A DNA stretch of 64,000 nucleotides from Avena insularis (taxonomy: Eukaryota; Streptophyta; Magnoliopsida; Poales; Poaceae), in contig CM042684.1 in NCBI GenBank assembly GCA_023614405.1, positions 210,957,090-211,021,089 of the forward strand, read 5' to 3'. The translations under genes and the position numbers were made by a program. The notes beneath the pieces are model-generated. The model had not been told where the DNA came from. It worked only from the letters and a program-made list of their open reading frames with translations, and searched no databases. Shown piece by piece: positions 1 through 15,300 of the stretch. The number at the start of each line of letters is the position of its first letter. Positions within the stretch are counted from its first letter, which is position 1.

Positions 1-1130
1 ATCCACCAGTGTCATTGCATGTATGTTCTTTCCAATCCACCTATGGATCCACCAGTGTCATTGCATGTGTGCTCTTTTAATAACCACAAGAAGTCATTGC
101 ATGTGTGTTCTCTTCCTAGACCACACTTGATCCACTGATGTCATTGCATGTGTGTTCTTTTCATCAACCACAATCAATAAAATGTCATCTTTTAGAGACC
201 ACATGGATCCACTATGTTCATTCCATGTGTGTTCTTTCACATACCACATATGATCCACCAGTGTCATTGCATTATGTGTTCTTTTATTAAACAACAATTG
301 GAGTCATTTCATGTGTGTTCTTTTCATATACCACATATGGATCCACAGTCATTGAAATGTGTGTTCTCTTGAGAGACCACACATGGATCCACGATGTCAT
401 TACATCTATGTTCTTTTTACAATCGAATTGAGAGTCATTACATGTGTGTTCTTTCACATACCATATGGATCCACTAGATGTCATTGCATATGTGTGCTCT
501 TTTCTACAATCCACCTATGGATCCACTAGTGTCATTGCATGTGTGTTCTTTACTAAACCACAACAACCAGAGTCATTGCATGTGTGTGTTCTTTCACATA
601 CCACATATGGATCCACCAGTGTCATTGAAATGTGTGTTCTCTTCAGAGACCACACGGATCCACTAGATGTCATTGCATGTGTGTTCTTTTCTACTAACAA
701 TAACTAGAGTCATTGCATGTGTGTTCTTTTCACATACCACATATGGATCCACCAGATGTCATTGCATGTGTGTTCTTTTCTAATCCATTTATGGATCCAC
801 CAGATGCCATTGCATGTGTGCTCTTTCATAAACCAAAACAGAGTCATTGCAGACATGTTCTTTTCACAATCCACACATGGATCCACTAGTGTCATTGCAT
901 GTGTGTTCTTCTACTAACAACAACTAGTGTCATTTCATGTGTGTTCTTTTCACATACCACATATGGATCCACCAGTGTTAGTGCATGTGTGTTCTTTTAC
1001 TAACCACACTAGTGCACTGGAGCCATTTCATATGTGTTCTTTTCACATACCACATATGGATCCACAAGTGTCATTGAAATATGTGTGTTCTTTATAACAG
1101 ACCACATGGATCCACACTAGATGTCATTGC
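1..1130 (+). repeat. Divergent left-edge satellite subfamily
   Basis: These monomers differ from the rest. They use CACATACCACATATGGATCC in place of CATAAACCACATGGATCC, CCAGTGTCATT in place of CTAGATGTCATT, and are interleaved with shorter units containing AACAACTAGAGTCATT or similar. Spacing is irregular and the regular 47/49 alternation is absent. Divergent, poorly homogenised units are what is usually seen near the edge of a satellite array, so the array border may lie just to the left. That placement is inference. Confidence 0.75.
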
Positions 1131-4100
1131 ATGTGTGTTATTTTTACTAACCACAACTCGATGTCATTGCATGTGTGTTCTTTTCACATACCACATGGAT
1201 CCACTGGATGTCATTGCATGTGTGTTCTTTTCATAAACCACATGGATCCACTAGATGTCATTGCACATGTGTGTTCTTTTCACAAACCACATATGGATCC
1301 ACTGGATGTCATTGCATATGTGTGTTCTTTTCATAAACCACAGATCCACTAGATGTCATCGCTATGTGTTCTTTCCAAAACCACATATGGATCCACTAGA
1401 TGTCATTTCATGTGTGTTCTTTCATAAACCACATGGATCCACTAGATGTCATTGCATATGTGTGTTCTTTTCCTAAACAACATGGATCCACCTGATGTCA
1501 TTGCATATGTGTGTTCTTTCATAAACCACATGGATCCACCAGATGTCATTGCATGTGTGTTCTTTGATTAACCACACTGATCCACTTCATGTCATTGCAT
1601 ATGTGTGTTCTTTTCCTAAACCACATGGATCCACCGGATGTCATTGATATGTGTGTTCTTTTCATTAACCACATGGATCCATTAGATGTCATTGCATGTG
1701 TGTTCTTTTCATAAACCACATTGATTCATTGAATATCATTGCATATGTGTGTTATTTTCCTAAACCACATGGATCCACTAGATGTCATTTCATGTTTGTT
1801 CTTTCATAAACCATATGGATCCACTAGATGTCATTGCATGTGTGTTCTTTTAAGAAACCACATGGATCCACTGATGTCATTGCATATGTGTGTTCTTTTC
1901 CTCACACCACATGGATCCACTGGATGTCATTGCATATGTGTGTTCTTTTCATAAACCATAATGATCCACTACATGTCATTGCATGCGTGTTCTTTTCATA
2001 AACCACCGATCCACCGGATGTCATTGCATGTGTGTTCTTTTCATAAACCGTGACTGATCCATTAGATGTCATTTCATATGTGTGTTCTTTCATAAACCAC
2101 ATGGATCCACTAGATGTCATTTCATGTGTGTTATTTTCATAAACCACAGATCCACTAGATGTCATTTCATATGTGTGTTCTTTTCCTAAACCATATGGAT
2201 CCACTAGATGTCATTGCATATGTGTTCTTTCATAAACCACACCGATCTACTAGATGTCATTGCATGTGTTCTTTTCATAAACCACACTGATCCACTAGAT
2301 GTAATTGCATATGTGTGTTCTTTCAAAACTACATGGATCCACTAGATGTCATTGCATGTCCTGTTTTTTCATAAACCACATGGATCCACTAGATTTCATT
2401 GCATGTGTGTCCTTTTCATAAACGACAATTTCCATCCACTAGATGTCGATTTGCATATGTGTGTTCTTTTGATAAACCACACTGATCCACTGGATTTCAT
2501 TGCATATGTATGTTCTTTTCATAAACCACACTAATCCACTAGATGTTATTGCATGTGTGTTCTTTCATAAACCACACAGTATCCACTAGATGTCATCAGA
2601 TATGTGTGTTCTTTTCCTAAACCACATGGATCCACTAGATGTCATTGGATGTGTACTCTTTCATAAACCACACTGATCCACTAGATGTCATTGCATGTGT
2701 GTTTTTCTTTTCCTAAACCACATGGATCCACCGGATGTCATTCCATATGTTTGTTCTTTTCATAAACCACACCGATCCACTAGATGTCATCACATGTGTG
2801 TTCTTTTCATAAACCACACTAATGAACTAGATTTCATTGCATAAGTGTGTTCTTTCCTAAAACCACATGGATCCACTAGATGTCATTGCATATTGTGTTC
2901 TTTTCATAAACCACACTAATCCACTAGATGTCATTGCGTGTGTGTTGTTTCATAAACCACATGGATCCACCGGATGTCATCGCATATGTGTTCTTTTCCT
3001 AAACCACATCGATCCACTAGATGTCATTGCATGTGATCCAAAGATGTCATTGCATGTGTGTTCTTTTCATAAACCACATCGATCCACTAGATGTCATTCC
3101 ATATGTGTGTTCTTTTCATAAACCACATGGATCCACTGGATGTCATTGCATATGTGTGTTCTATTCATATACCACATAGATCCACTAGATGTCATTGCAT
3201 ATGTGTGTTCTTTTTCATATACCACACTAATCCACTAGATGTCATTGCATATGTGTGTTATTTTCATAAACCACATGGATCCATTAGGATGTCATTGCAT
3301 ATGTGTGTTCTTTTCATAAACCATGTTGATCCACTAGATGTCATCGCATGTGTGTTCTTTTCATAAACCACACTAATCCACTAGATGTCATTGCATGTTT
3401 GTTCTTTTTATAATCCACATGGATGCACTAGATGTCATTGCATATGTGTTCTTTTCCTAAACCACATGGATCCACTAGATGTCATTGCATATGTGTGTTC
3501 TTTTCATAAACCACATGGATCCACTAGATGTCATTACATGTGTGTTCTTTCATAAACCACACTCATCCACTTGATGTCATTGCATATGTGTGTTCTTTTC
3601 CTAAACCACAAGGATCAACGAGATGTCATGGCATGTGTGTTCTTTCCTAAACCACATGGATCCAGTAGATGTCATTGCATGTGTGTTCTTTTCATAAACC
3701 ACACCGATCCACTAGATGTCATTGCATATATGGTTCTTTTCCTAAACCACATGGATCCACCGCTCACCATTGCATATGTGTGTTCTTTTCTTAAACCACA
3801 TGGATCCACTCGATGTCATTGCATGTGTGTTCTTTTTATAAACCACATGGATCCACTAGATATCATTGCATATGTGTGTTCTTTTTCTAAACCGCATGGA
3901 TCCACTTGATGTCATTGCATGTGCGTTCTTTTCATAAACCACATGGATCCACTAGATGTCATTGCATGTGTGTTCTTTTCATAAACCACAGTGATCCTCT
4001 TGATGTCATTGCATATGTGTGTTCTTTTGATAAACCACAGGGATGCACTGTATGACATTGCATATGTATGTTCTTTTCATAAACCACACTAATCCACTAG

Positions 4101-7100
4101 ATTTCATTGCATGTGTGTTCTTTTCATATACCACACGATCCACTAGATGTCATTGCATGTGTGTTCTTTTCCTAAACCACATGGATCCACTAGATGTCAT
4201 TGCATGTGTGCTCTTTTCATAAACCACAGATCCACTAGATATCATTGCATATGTGTTTTTTCTTTCCTAATACACATGGACCCACTTGATGTCATTGCAT
4301 ATGTGTGTTGTTTTCATAAACCACATGGATTCACTAGATGTCATTTCATGTCTGTTCTTTTCATAAACCACACTAATCCACTAGATGTCATTGCATGTGT
4401 GTTCTTTTCCTAGACCATGGATCCACTAGATGTCATTGCATATGTGTGTTCTTTTCATCAACCACACTGATCCACTAGATGTCATTGCATGTGTGTTCTT
4501 TTCATAAACCACACTGATCCACTAGATGTCATTGCATATGTGTGTTCTTTTCATGAACCACACTGATCCACTAGATGTCATTGCATGTATGTTCTTTTCA
4601 TAAACCACATTGATCCACTAGATGTCATTGCATATGTGTGTTCTTTTCCTAAACCACATAGATCCACTAGATGTCAGCATATGTGTTCTTTTCACAAACC
4701 ACACCGATCCACAGATGTCATTGCATATGTGTGTTCTTTCATAAACCACACTAATCCACTAGATGTCATTGCATGTGTGTTCTTTTCATAAACCACACCG
4801 ATCCACTAGATGTCATCGCATATGTGTGTTCTTTTCCTAAACCACATGGATCCATTAGATGTCATTGCATTTTTATTTTCCTAAACCACATGGATCCACT
4901 AGATGTCATTGCATATGTGTGTTCTTTTCATAAACCACATTGATCCTCTAGATGTCATTGCATGTGTGTTCTTTTCGTAAATCACACTGATCCACTAGAT
5001 GTCATTGCATGTGTGTTCTTTTCATAAACCACATGGATCCACTGGATGTCATTGCATATGTGTGTTCTATTCCTAAACCACATGGATTCACTGGATGTCA
5101 TTGCATGTGTGTTCTTTTCATATTCCACATGGATCTAGTAGATGTCATTGCATGTGTGTTCTTTTCATAAACCACACTGATCCACTAGATGTCATTGCAT
5201 ATGTGTGTTCTTTTCCTAAACGAAATGGATCCACTGGATGTCATTGCATGTGTGTGTTCTTTTCATAAACCACACTGACCCACTAGATGTCATTGCATGC
5301 GTTTTCTTTTCATAAACCACACTGATCCACTAGATGTCATTACATATATGTTATCATTTCATAAACCACATGGATCCACTGGATGTCATTGCATATGTGT
5401 GTTCTGTTCATAAACCACATTTATCCACTAGATGTCATTGCATGAGTGTTCTTTTCATAAACCACACTCATCCACTAGCCATTGCATATGTGTGTTCTTT
5501 TCATAAACCACATGGATCCACTAGATGTCATTGCATATGTGTGTGTTATTTTCATATACCACATAGATCCACTAGATGTCATTGCATATGTGTGTTCTTT
5601 TCAGAAACCACACTGGTCCACTAGATGTAATTTCTTATGTGTATTATTTTCCTAAACCACACTGATCCACTAGATGTCATTGCATGTGTGTTCTTTTCAT
5701 AAACCACATGGATCCACTAGATGCCATTGCATGTGTGTTCTTTTCATAAACCACACTAATCCACTAGATGTCATTGTATATGTTTGTTCTTTTCATAAAC
5801 CACACTAATCCAATAGTTGTCATTGCATATGTGTGTTCTTTTCCTAAAGAACATGGATCCACTAGATGTCATTTCGTGTGTGTTCTTTTCATATTCCACA
5901 TGGATCTAGTAGATGTCATTGCATGTGTGTTCTTTTCATAAACCACACCGATCCACTAGATGTCATTGCAATTGTGTTCCTTTAATAAACCACGAGGATC
6001 CACTAGATGACATTGCATGTGTGCTTATTTCATAAACCACATTGATCCACTGGTGTCATTGCATGTGTGTTCTTTTCATAAACCTCACTAATCCACTAGA
6101 TGTCATTGCATATGTGTTCGTTCCTAAACCACATGGATCCACTAGTGTCATTGCATGTTTTTTGTTTTCATAAACCACATGGATCCACTAGATGTCATTG
6201 CATGTGTGTTCTTTTCATAAACCACACTGATCCACTAGATGTCATGGCATATGTGTGTTCTTTCATAAACCATATGGATCCACTAGATGTCATTGCATGT
6301 GTGTTCTTTTCATAAAACACATTGATCCACTTGATGTCATTGCATGTGTGTTCTTTTCATAAACCACACTGATCCACTAGATGTCAGAGCATATGTGTGT
6401 TCTTTTCATAAACCACACTGATCCACTAGATGTCATTGCATATGTGTGTTCTTTTCATAAACCACACTGATCCACTAGATGTCATTGCATGTGTGTTCTT
6501 TTCATAAACCACACTGATCCACTAGATGTCATTGCATATGTGTGTTCTTTTCGTAAACCATATGGATCCAATGGATTTCATTGCATGTGTATTCATTTCA
6601 TAAACCACACCGATCCACTAGATGTCATTGTATACGCGTGTTCTTTTCCTAAACCACATGGATCCACTAGATGTAATTGCATGTGTTTTTCTTTTCATCG
6701 ACCACACCGATCCACTAGATGTCATTTCATATGTGTGTTCTTTTCATAAACCACACTGATCCACTAGATGTCATTGCATGTGTGTTCTTTTCATAAACCA
6801 CACTGATCCACTAGATGTCATTGCATATGTGTGTTCTTTTCATAAACCACACTGATCCACTAGATGTCATTGCATGTGTGTTATTTTCATAAACCACACT
6901 GATCCACTAGATGTCATTGCATGTGTGTTCTTTTCATAAACCACATGGATCCACTAGATGTCATTGCATGTGTGTTCTTTTCATAAACCACATGGATCCA
7001 CTAGATGTCATTGCATGTGTGTTCTTTTCATAAACCACACTGATCCACCAGACGTCATTGCATATGTGTGTTATGTTCCTAAACCACATGGATCCACTGG

Positions 7101-10100
7101 ATGTCATTGCATATGTGTGTTCTTTTCATCAACCACACTAATCCACTAGATGTCATTGCATGTGTGTTCTTTTCATAAACCACACTGATCCACTAGATGT
7201 CATTGCATATGTGTGTTCTTTTCCTAAACCAAATGGATCCACTGGATGTCATTGCATATGTGTGTTCTTTTCATAAACCACACTGATCCACTAGATGTCA
7301 TTGCATATGTGTGTTCTTTTCATAAACCTCACTGATCCACTAGATGTCATTGCATGTGTTTTCTTTTCATAAACCACACTATTCCACTGGATTTCATTGC
7401 ATGTGTGTTCTTTTCATAAACCACACTGATCCACTAGATGTCATTGCATGTATGTTCTTTTCATAAACCACATTGATCCACTAGATGTCATTGCATATGT
7501 GTGTTCTTTTCCTAAACCACATAGATCCACTAGATGTCATTTAATGTGTGTTCTCTTCATAAACCACACTAATCCACTAGATGTCATTGCATATATGTGT
7601 TATTTTCCTAAACCACATGGATCCACTAGATGTCATTGCATATGTGTGTTCTTTTCATAAACCACATTGATCCTCTAGATGTCATTGCATGTGTGTTCTT
7701 TTCGTAAATCACACTGATCCACTAGATGTCATTGCATATGTGTGTTCTTTTCCTAAACCACATGGATCCACTAGATGTCATTGCATGTGTGTTTTTTCCT
7801 AAACCACATGGATCCACTAGATGCCATTGCGTGTGTGTTCTTTTCATAAACCACACTGATCCACTAGATGTCATTGCATATGTGTTATCATTTCATAAAC
7901 CACACTGATCCACTAGATGTCGTTGCATATGTGTGTTCTTTTCATACACCACATTTATCCACTAGATGTCATTGCATGAGTGTTCTTTTCATAAACCACA
8001 CTGATCCACTAGATGTCATTGCATATGTGTGTTCTTTTAATAAAACACATTGATCCATTAGATGTCATTGCATATGTGTGTTCTTTTCATAAACCATGGA
8101 TCCACTTGATGTCATTGCATTTGTGTGTTCTTTTCATAAACCACATTGATCCACTAGATGTCATTGCATGTGTTTTCTTTTCATAAACCACACTGATCCA
8201 CTAGATGTCATTACATATATGTTATCATTTCATAAACCACACTGATCCACTGGATGTCATTGCATATGTGTTTTTTTTTCATACACCACATGGATCCACT
8301 AGATGTCATTGCATGTCTGTTATTTTCCTAAACCACACGGATCCACTAGATGTCATTGCATATGTGTGTTCTTTTCATAAACCACACTGATCCACTGGAT
8401 GTCATTGCATGTGTGTTATTTTCATAAACCACATGGATCTAGTAGATGTCATTGCATGTGTGTTCTTTTCATAAACCACACCGATCCACTAGATGTCATC
8501 GCATATGTGTGTTCTTTTCCTAAACCACATGGATCCACTTGCCACCATTGCATATGTGTGTTCTTTTCATGAACCACACTGATCCACTAGATGTCATTGC
8601 ATGTATGTTCTTTTCATAAACCACATTGATCCACTAGATGTCATTGCATATGTGTGTTCTTTTCCTAAACCACATAGATCCACTAGATGTCATTGTATAT
8701 GTTTGTTCTTTTCATAAACCACACTAATCCAATAGTTGTCATTGCATATGTGTGTTCTTTTCCTAAAGAACATGGATCCACTAGATGTCATTTCGTGTGT
8801 GTTCTTTTTATAAACCACACTCACCCACCAGATGTCATTACATGTGTGTTCTTTTCATAAACCACACTGATCCACTAGATGTCATTGCATATATGTGTTC
8901 TTTTCCTAAACCACACTGATCCACTAGATGTCATTGCATGTGTGTTCTTTTCATAAACCACATTGATCCACTAGATGTCATTGCATGTGTGTTCTTTTCA
9001 TAAACCACACTGATCCACTAGATGTCATTGCATGTGTGTGTTCTTTTCATAAACCACACTGACCCACTAGATGTCATTGCATGTGTTTTCTTTTCATAAA
9101 CCACACTGATCCACTAGATGTCATTACATATATGTTATCATTTCATAAACCACACTGATCCACTGGATGTCATTGCATATGTGTGTTATTTTCCTAAACC
9201 ACATGGATCCACTAGATGTCATTGCATATGTGTGTTCTTTTCATAAACCACATTGATCCTCTAGATGTCATTGCATGTGTGTTCTTTTCGTAAATCACAC
9301 TAATCCACTAGATGTCATTGCATATGTGTGTTCTTTTCCTAAACCACATAGATCCACTAGATGTCATTTAATGTGTGTTCTCTTCATAAACCACACTAAT
9401 CCACTAGATGTCATTGCATATGTGTTGTTTTCCTAAACCACATGGATCCACTGGATGTCATTGCATATGTATTCTTTTCATAAACCACATGGATCCACTA
9501 GATGTTATTGCATGTGTGTTCTTTTCATAAACCACATGGATCCACTAGATGTCATTGCCGTGTGTTCTTTCCTAAACCACCTAGATGCATGTGTGTTCTT
9601 TTCCTAAACCACAAGGATCAACAATATGTCATTGCATGTGTGTTATTTTCAGAACCACACCGATCCACTAGATGTCATTGCATATGTGTTTCTTTTCCTA
9701 AACCACATGGATGCACCATTCTGTCATTGCATATGTATGTTCTTTCAAAACCACACTGATCCACTAGATGTCATTGCATGTGTGTTCTTTTCATAAACCA
9801 CACTGATCCACTAGATGTAATTGCATATGTGTGTTCTTTCCTAAACCACATGGATCCACTAGATGTCATTGCATGTCTGTTCTTTTCATAAACGACACAA
9901 ATCCACTAGATGTCATTGCATATGTGTGTTCTTTTCTTAAACCACATGGATCCACTGGACGTCAGAGCATATGTGTGTTCTTTTCATAAACCACACTAAT
10001 CCACTAGATGTCATTGTATATGTTTGTTCTTTTCATAAACCACACTAATCCAATAGTTGTCATTGCATATGTATGTTCTTTTCCTAAAGAACATGGATCT

Positions 10101-13100
10101 ACTAGATGTCATTTCATGTGTGTTCTTTTTATAAACCACACTAGTCCACTAGATATCATTGCATATGTGTTTTTTCTTTCCTAAACCACATGGATCCACC
10201 GGATGTCATTGCATATGTGTGTTATTTTCATAAACCACTGATCCACTAGATGTCATTGCATGTGTGTTCTTTTCATAAACCACACAGATCCAATAGATGT
10301 CATTGCATAAGTGTGTTCTTTTCCTAAACCACATGGTTCCACTAGATGTCATTACATATGTTCTTTTCATAAACCGTGACCGATCCACTAGATGTCATTG
10401 TGTGTGTTCTTTTCATAAATCACACCGATCCACTGGATGTTATTTCATATGTGTGTTCTTTTCCTAAACCACATGGATCCACTAGATATCATTGCATGTA
10501 TGTTCTTTTCATAAACCACATGGATCCACTAGATGTAATTGGTGTGTGTTCTTTCATAAACCACACCGATCCAAAGGATGTCGATTGCATGTGTGTTCTT
10601 TTCATAAACCACACTGATCCACTGGATGTCATTGCATATGTGTGTTCTTTTCATAAACCACACTAATCCACTAGATGTCATTGCATGTGTGTTCTTTTCA
10701 TAAACCACACTGATCCACTAGATGTCATTGCATATGTGTGTTATTTTCCTAAACCACATGGATCCACTGGATGTCATTGCATACGTGTGTTCTTTTCATA
10801 AACCACATTGATCCACTAGACGTCATTGCATATGTGTTTTCTTTTCCGAAACCACATGGATCGACTAGATGTCATTTCTTGTGTGTTCTTTTCATAAACC
10901 ACACTGATCCACTAGATATTTGTGCATATGTGTTTTCTTTTAATAAACCACATGGATCCACCGAATGTCATTGCATATGTGTGTTCTTTTCATAAACCAC
11001 ACTGATCCACTAGATGTCATTGCATGTGTGTTCTCTTCATAAACAACACTAATCCACTAGATGCCATTGCATATGTGTTCTTTTTCTAAAACACATAGAT
11101 CCACTGGATGTCATTGCATATGTGTATTCTTTTCGTAAACCACACTGATCCACTAGATTTCATTGCATGTGTGTTCTTTTCATAAACCACACTGATCCAA
11201 TGGATGTCATTGCATATGTGTGTTCTTTTCCTAAACCACATGGATCCACTAGATGTCATTGCATGTGTGTTTTTTCCTAAACCACATGGATCCACTAGAT
11301 GTTATTACATGTGCGTTCTTTTCATAAACCACATTGATCCACTAGATGTCATTGCATGTGTGTTCTTTTCGTAAATCACACTGATCCACTAGATGTCATT
11401 GCATGTGTGTTCTTTTCATATTCCACATGGATCTAGTAGATGTCATTGCATGTGTGTTCTTTTCATAAACCACACTGATCCACTAGATGTCATTGCATAT
11501 GTGTGTTCTTTTCCTAAACGAAATGGATCCACTGGATGTCATTGCATGTGTGTGTTCTTTTCATAAACCACACTGACCCACTAGATGTCATTGCATGTGT
11601 TTTCTTTTCATAAACCACACTGATCCACTAGATGTCATGGCATATGTGTGTTCTTTCCTATACCATATGGATCCACTAGATGTCATTGCATGTGTGTTCT
11701 TTTCATAAACCACATGGATCCACTAGATGCCATTGCATGTGTGTTCTTTTCATAAACCACACTAATCCACTGGATGTCAGAGCATATGTGTGTTCTTTTG
11801 AGAAACCACACTGATCCACTGGATGTCATTGCATATTTATGTTCTTTTCATAAACCACACTAATCCACTAGATGTCATTGCATGTGTGTTCTTCTCATAA
11901 ATCACACTGATCCACTAGATGTCATTGCATATGTGTGTTCTTTTCCTAAATCACATGGATCCACTAGATGCCATTCCATGTGTGCTCTTTCATAAACCAC
12001 ACCGATCCAATAGATATCATTGCATATGTGTTTTTCTTTCCTAAACCACATGGATCCACTTGGATGTCATTGCTATGTGTGTTCTTTCATAAACCACACT
12101 GATCCACTAGATGTCATTGCATGTGTGTTCTTTTCATAAACCACACTAATCCACTAGATTTCATTGCATAAGTGTGTTCTTTTCCTAAACCACATGGATC
12201 CACTAGATGTCATTGCATATGGGTGCTCTTTTCATAAACCACACTGATCTACTAGATGTCACTGTATGTGTGTTCTTTTCATAAACCACACTGATCCACT
12301 AGATGTCATTGCATATGTTTGTTCTTTTCCTAAACCACATGGATCTACTAGATGTCATTGCATGTGTGTTCTTTTCATAAACCACACTAATCCACTTGAT
12401 ATAATTGCATCTGTGTTCTATTCATCAACCGCACCGATCTCCTAGATGTCACAGCATGTGTGTTCTTTTCATAAACCACACTATTCCACTAGATGTCATT
12501 GCATATGTGTGTTCTTTTCATAAACCACACTGATCCACTGGATGTCATTGCATGTGTGTTCTTTTCATAAACCACACCGATCCACTAGATGTCATTGCAT
12601 ATGTGTGTTATTTTCCTAAACCACATGGATCCATTGGATGTCATTGCATATGTGTATTCTTTTCATAAACCACATGGATCCACTAGATGTCATTGCATAT
12701 GTGTGTTATTTTCATAAACCACATCTATCCACAAGATGTCATAGCATGTGTGATCTTTTCATAAACCACTAATCCACTAGATGTCATTTCATGTGTGTTC
12801 TTTTCATAAACCACACTGATCCACTAGATGTCATTGCATATGTGTGTTCTTTTCCTTTACCACATGGATCCACTATATGTCATTTCATGTGTGTTCTTTT
12901 CATAAACCACATTGATCCATTAGATGTCATTGCATATGTGTGTTCTTTTCATAAACCACACTAATCCACTAGATGTCATTGCATATGTGTGTTCTTTTTC
13001 TTAACCAAATGAATCCACTGGATGTCATTGCATATGTTTGTTCTTTTCCTAAACCACATGGAACCAGTAGATGTCATTGCATGTGTGTTCTTTTCATAAA

Positions 13101-13600
13101 CCACACTGATCCGCTAGATGTCATTGTATATGTATGTTCTTTTCCTAAACCACACTGATCCATTGGATGTAATTCCATGTGTGTTATTTTCATAAACCAC
13201 ACTGATCCACTAGATGTCATTGCACATGTGTGTTCTTTTCATTAACCACACCGATCCAATAGATGTCATTGCATATGTGTTCTTTTCATAAACCACATGG
13301 ATCCACTAGATGTCATTGCATATGTGTGTTATAATAATAAACCACATATATCCACGAGATGTCATAGCATATGTGTGTTCTTTTCATATACCACAGTAAT
13401 CCACTAGATGTCATTGCATATGTGTGTTCTTTTCAGAAACCACACTGATCCATTGGATGTCATTGCATATGTGTGTTCTTTTCCTAAACCACATGGATCC
13501 ACTAGATGTCATTGCATGTGTGTTCTTTTCAGAAATCAAACTGATCCACTAGATGTCATTGCATATGTGTGTTCTTTTCCTAAACCACATGGATCCACTA
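1131..13600 (+). repeat. Irregular dimeric satellite zone
   Basis: The regular monomer takes over here and the 96-bp dimer is visible over many stretches, with frequent single-base indels and private variants (for example an AATAGTTGTCATTGC variant near 5,811, 8,729 and 10,049). No spacer of the type found after 28 kb is present and nothing other than satellite is seen. Local duplicated blocks are described separately. Confidence 0.85.
4560..9320 (+). repeat. Segmental duplications of ~2.87 kb inside the satellite
   Basis: Rare variants recur in the same order. A GCATGTATGTTC unit followed by CACATTGATCC is at about 4,580 and 7,446, and a TACATATATG-TTATCATTTC unit at 5,341 and 8,212 (offset 2,871). 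The latter occurs again at 9,125, offset 913. A CATTGATCCTCTAG unit is at about 4,938, 7,665 and 9,250. The shared order of rare variants means blocks of many monomers were copied together rather than monomers mutating independently. Confidence 0.6.
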
Positions 13601-15019
13601 GATGTCATTGCATGTTTGTTCTTTTCGTAATCCACACTCATCCACTAGTTGTATTGCATATGTGTTGTTTTCCTAAACCACATGGATCCACTGGATGTCA
13701 TTGCATATGTGTATTCTTTTCATAAACCACATGGATGCACTAGATATTATTGCATGTGAGTTCTTTTCATAAACCACACAGATCCACTAGATGTCATTGC
13801 ATGTGTTCTTTTCCTAAACCACAAGGATCCACTAGATGTCATTGCATGTGTGTTTTTTCCTAAACCACATGGATCTACTAGATGTCATTGCATGTGTGTT
13901 CTTTTCATAAACCACACTGATCCACTAGATGTCATTGGATATGTGTGTTCTTTTCCTAAACCACATGGATGCACTGTCTGCCATTGCATGTGTGTGTTCT
14001 TTTCATAAACCACACTGATCCAGTAGATGTCATTGCGTGTGTGTTCTTTTCATAAACCACACTGATCCACTAGATGTAATTGCATCTGTGTGTTGTTACC
14101 TAAACCACTTGGATCCACTAGATGTCATTGCATGTCTTTTCTTTTCATAAACGACACTAATCCACTAGATGTCATTGCATATGTGTGTTCTTTTCCTAAA
14201 CCACATGGATCCACTGGATGTCAGAGCATATGTGTGTTCTTTTGATAAACCACAATGATCCAATCGGATGTCATTGCATATGTATGTTCTTTTCATAAAC
14301 CACACTAATCCACTAGATGTCATTGCATACGTGTGTTCTTTTCCTAAACCACAAGGATCCACTAGATGTCATTGCATGTGTGCTCTTTTCATAAACCACA
14401 CTAGTCCACTAGATATCATTGCATATGTGTTTTTTCTTTCCTAAACCACATGGATCCACTGGATGTCATTGCATATGTGTGTTCTTTTCATAAACCACCT
14501 GATCCACTAGATGTCATTGCATGTGTGTTCTTTTCATAAACCACACTAATCCACTAGATGTCATTGCATAGTGTGTTCTTTTCCTAAACCACATGGATCC
14601 ACTAGATGTCATTGCATATGCGTGTTCTTTTCATAAACGACATGGATCCACTAGATGTCATTGCATGTGTGTTCTTTTCATAAACCACACCGATCCACTG
14701 GATGTCATTTCATATGTGTGTTCTTTCGTAAACCACATGGATCCACTAGATGTCATTGCATGTATGTTCTTTTCATAAACCACATGGATCCACTAGAGTA
14801 ATTGCGTGTGTTCTTTTCATAAACCACACCGATCCAAAGGATGTCGAGCATATGTGTGTTCTTTCACAAACCACAATCGATCCACTAGATGTCATTGCAT
14901 ATGTGTGTTCTTTTGATAAACCACACTAATCCACTAGATGTCATTGCATGTGTGTTCTTTTCATAAACCACACTGATCCACTAGATGTCATTGCATATGT
15001 GTGTTATTTTCCTAAACCA

Positions 15020-15300
15020 CATGGATCCATTGGATGCCATGGCATATGTGTGTTCTTTTCATAAACCACATGGATCCACTAGATGTCATTGCATATCTGT
15101 GTTCTTTGCATAAACCACATGGATCCACAAGATGTCATCGCATGTGTGCTCTTTTCATATACCAAACTAATCCACTAGATATCTGTGCATATGTGTTTTC
15201 TTTTAATAAACCACATGGATCCACTGAATGTCATTGCATATGTGTGTTCTGTTCATAAACCACACCGATCCACTAGATGTCATTGCATGTGTGTTCTCTT
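15020..15300 (+). repeat. Duplicated block, partner at about 20,762-21,040
   Basis: A run of six monomers with distinctive variants (CCATTGGATGCCAT, TTCTTTGCATAAACC, CCACAAGATGTCATCGC, AGATATCTGTGCATATG, TTTTAATAAACC, TCTGTTCATAAACC) is repeated near 20,762-21,040 at an offset of 5,742 bases with few differences. Weaker partial copies lie near 10,910 and 17,415. Confidence 0.65.
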
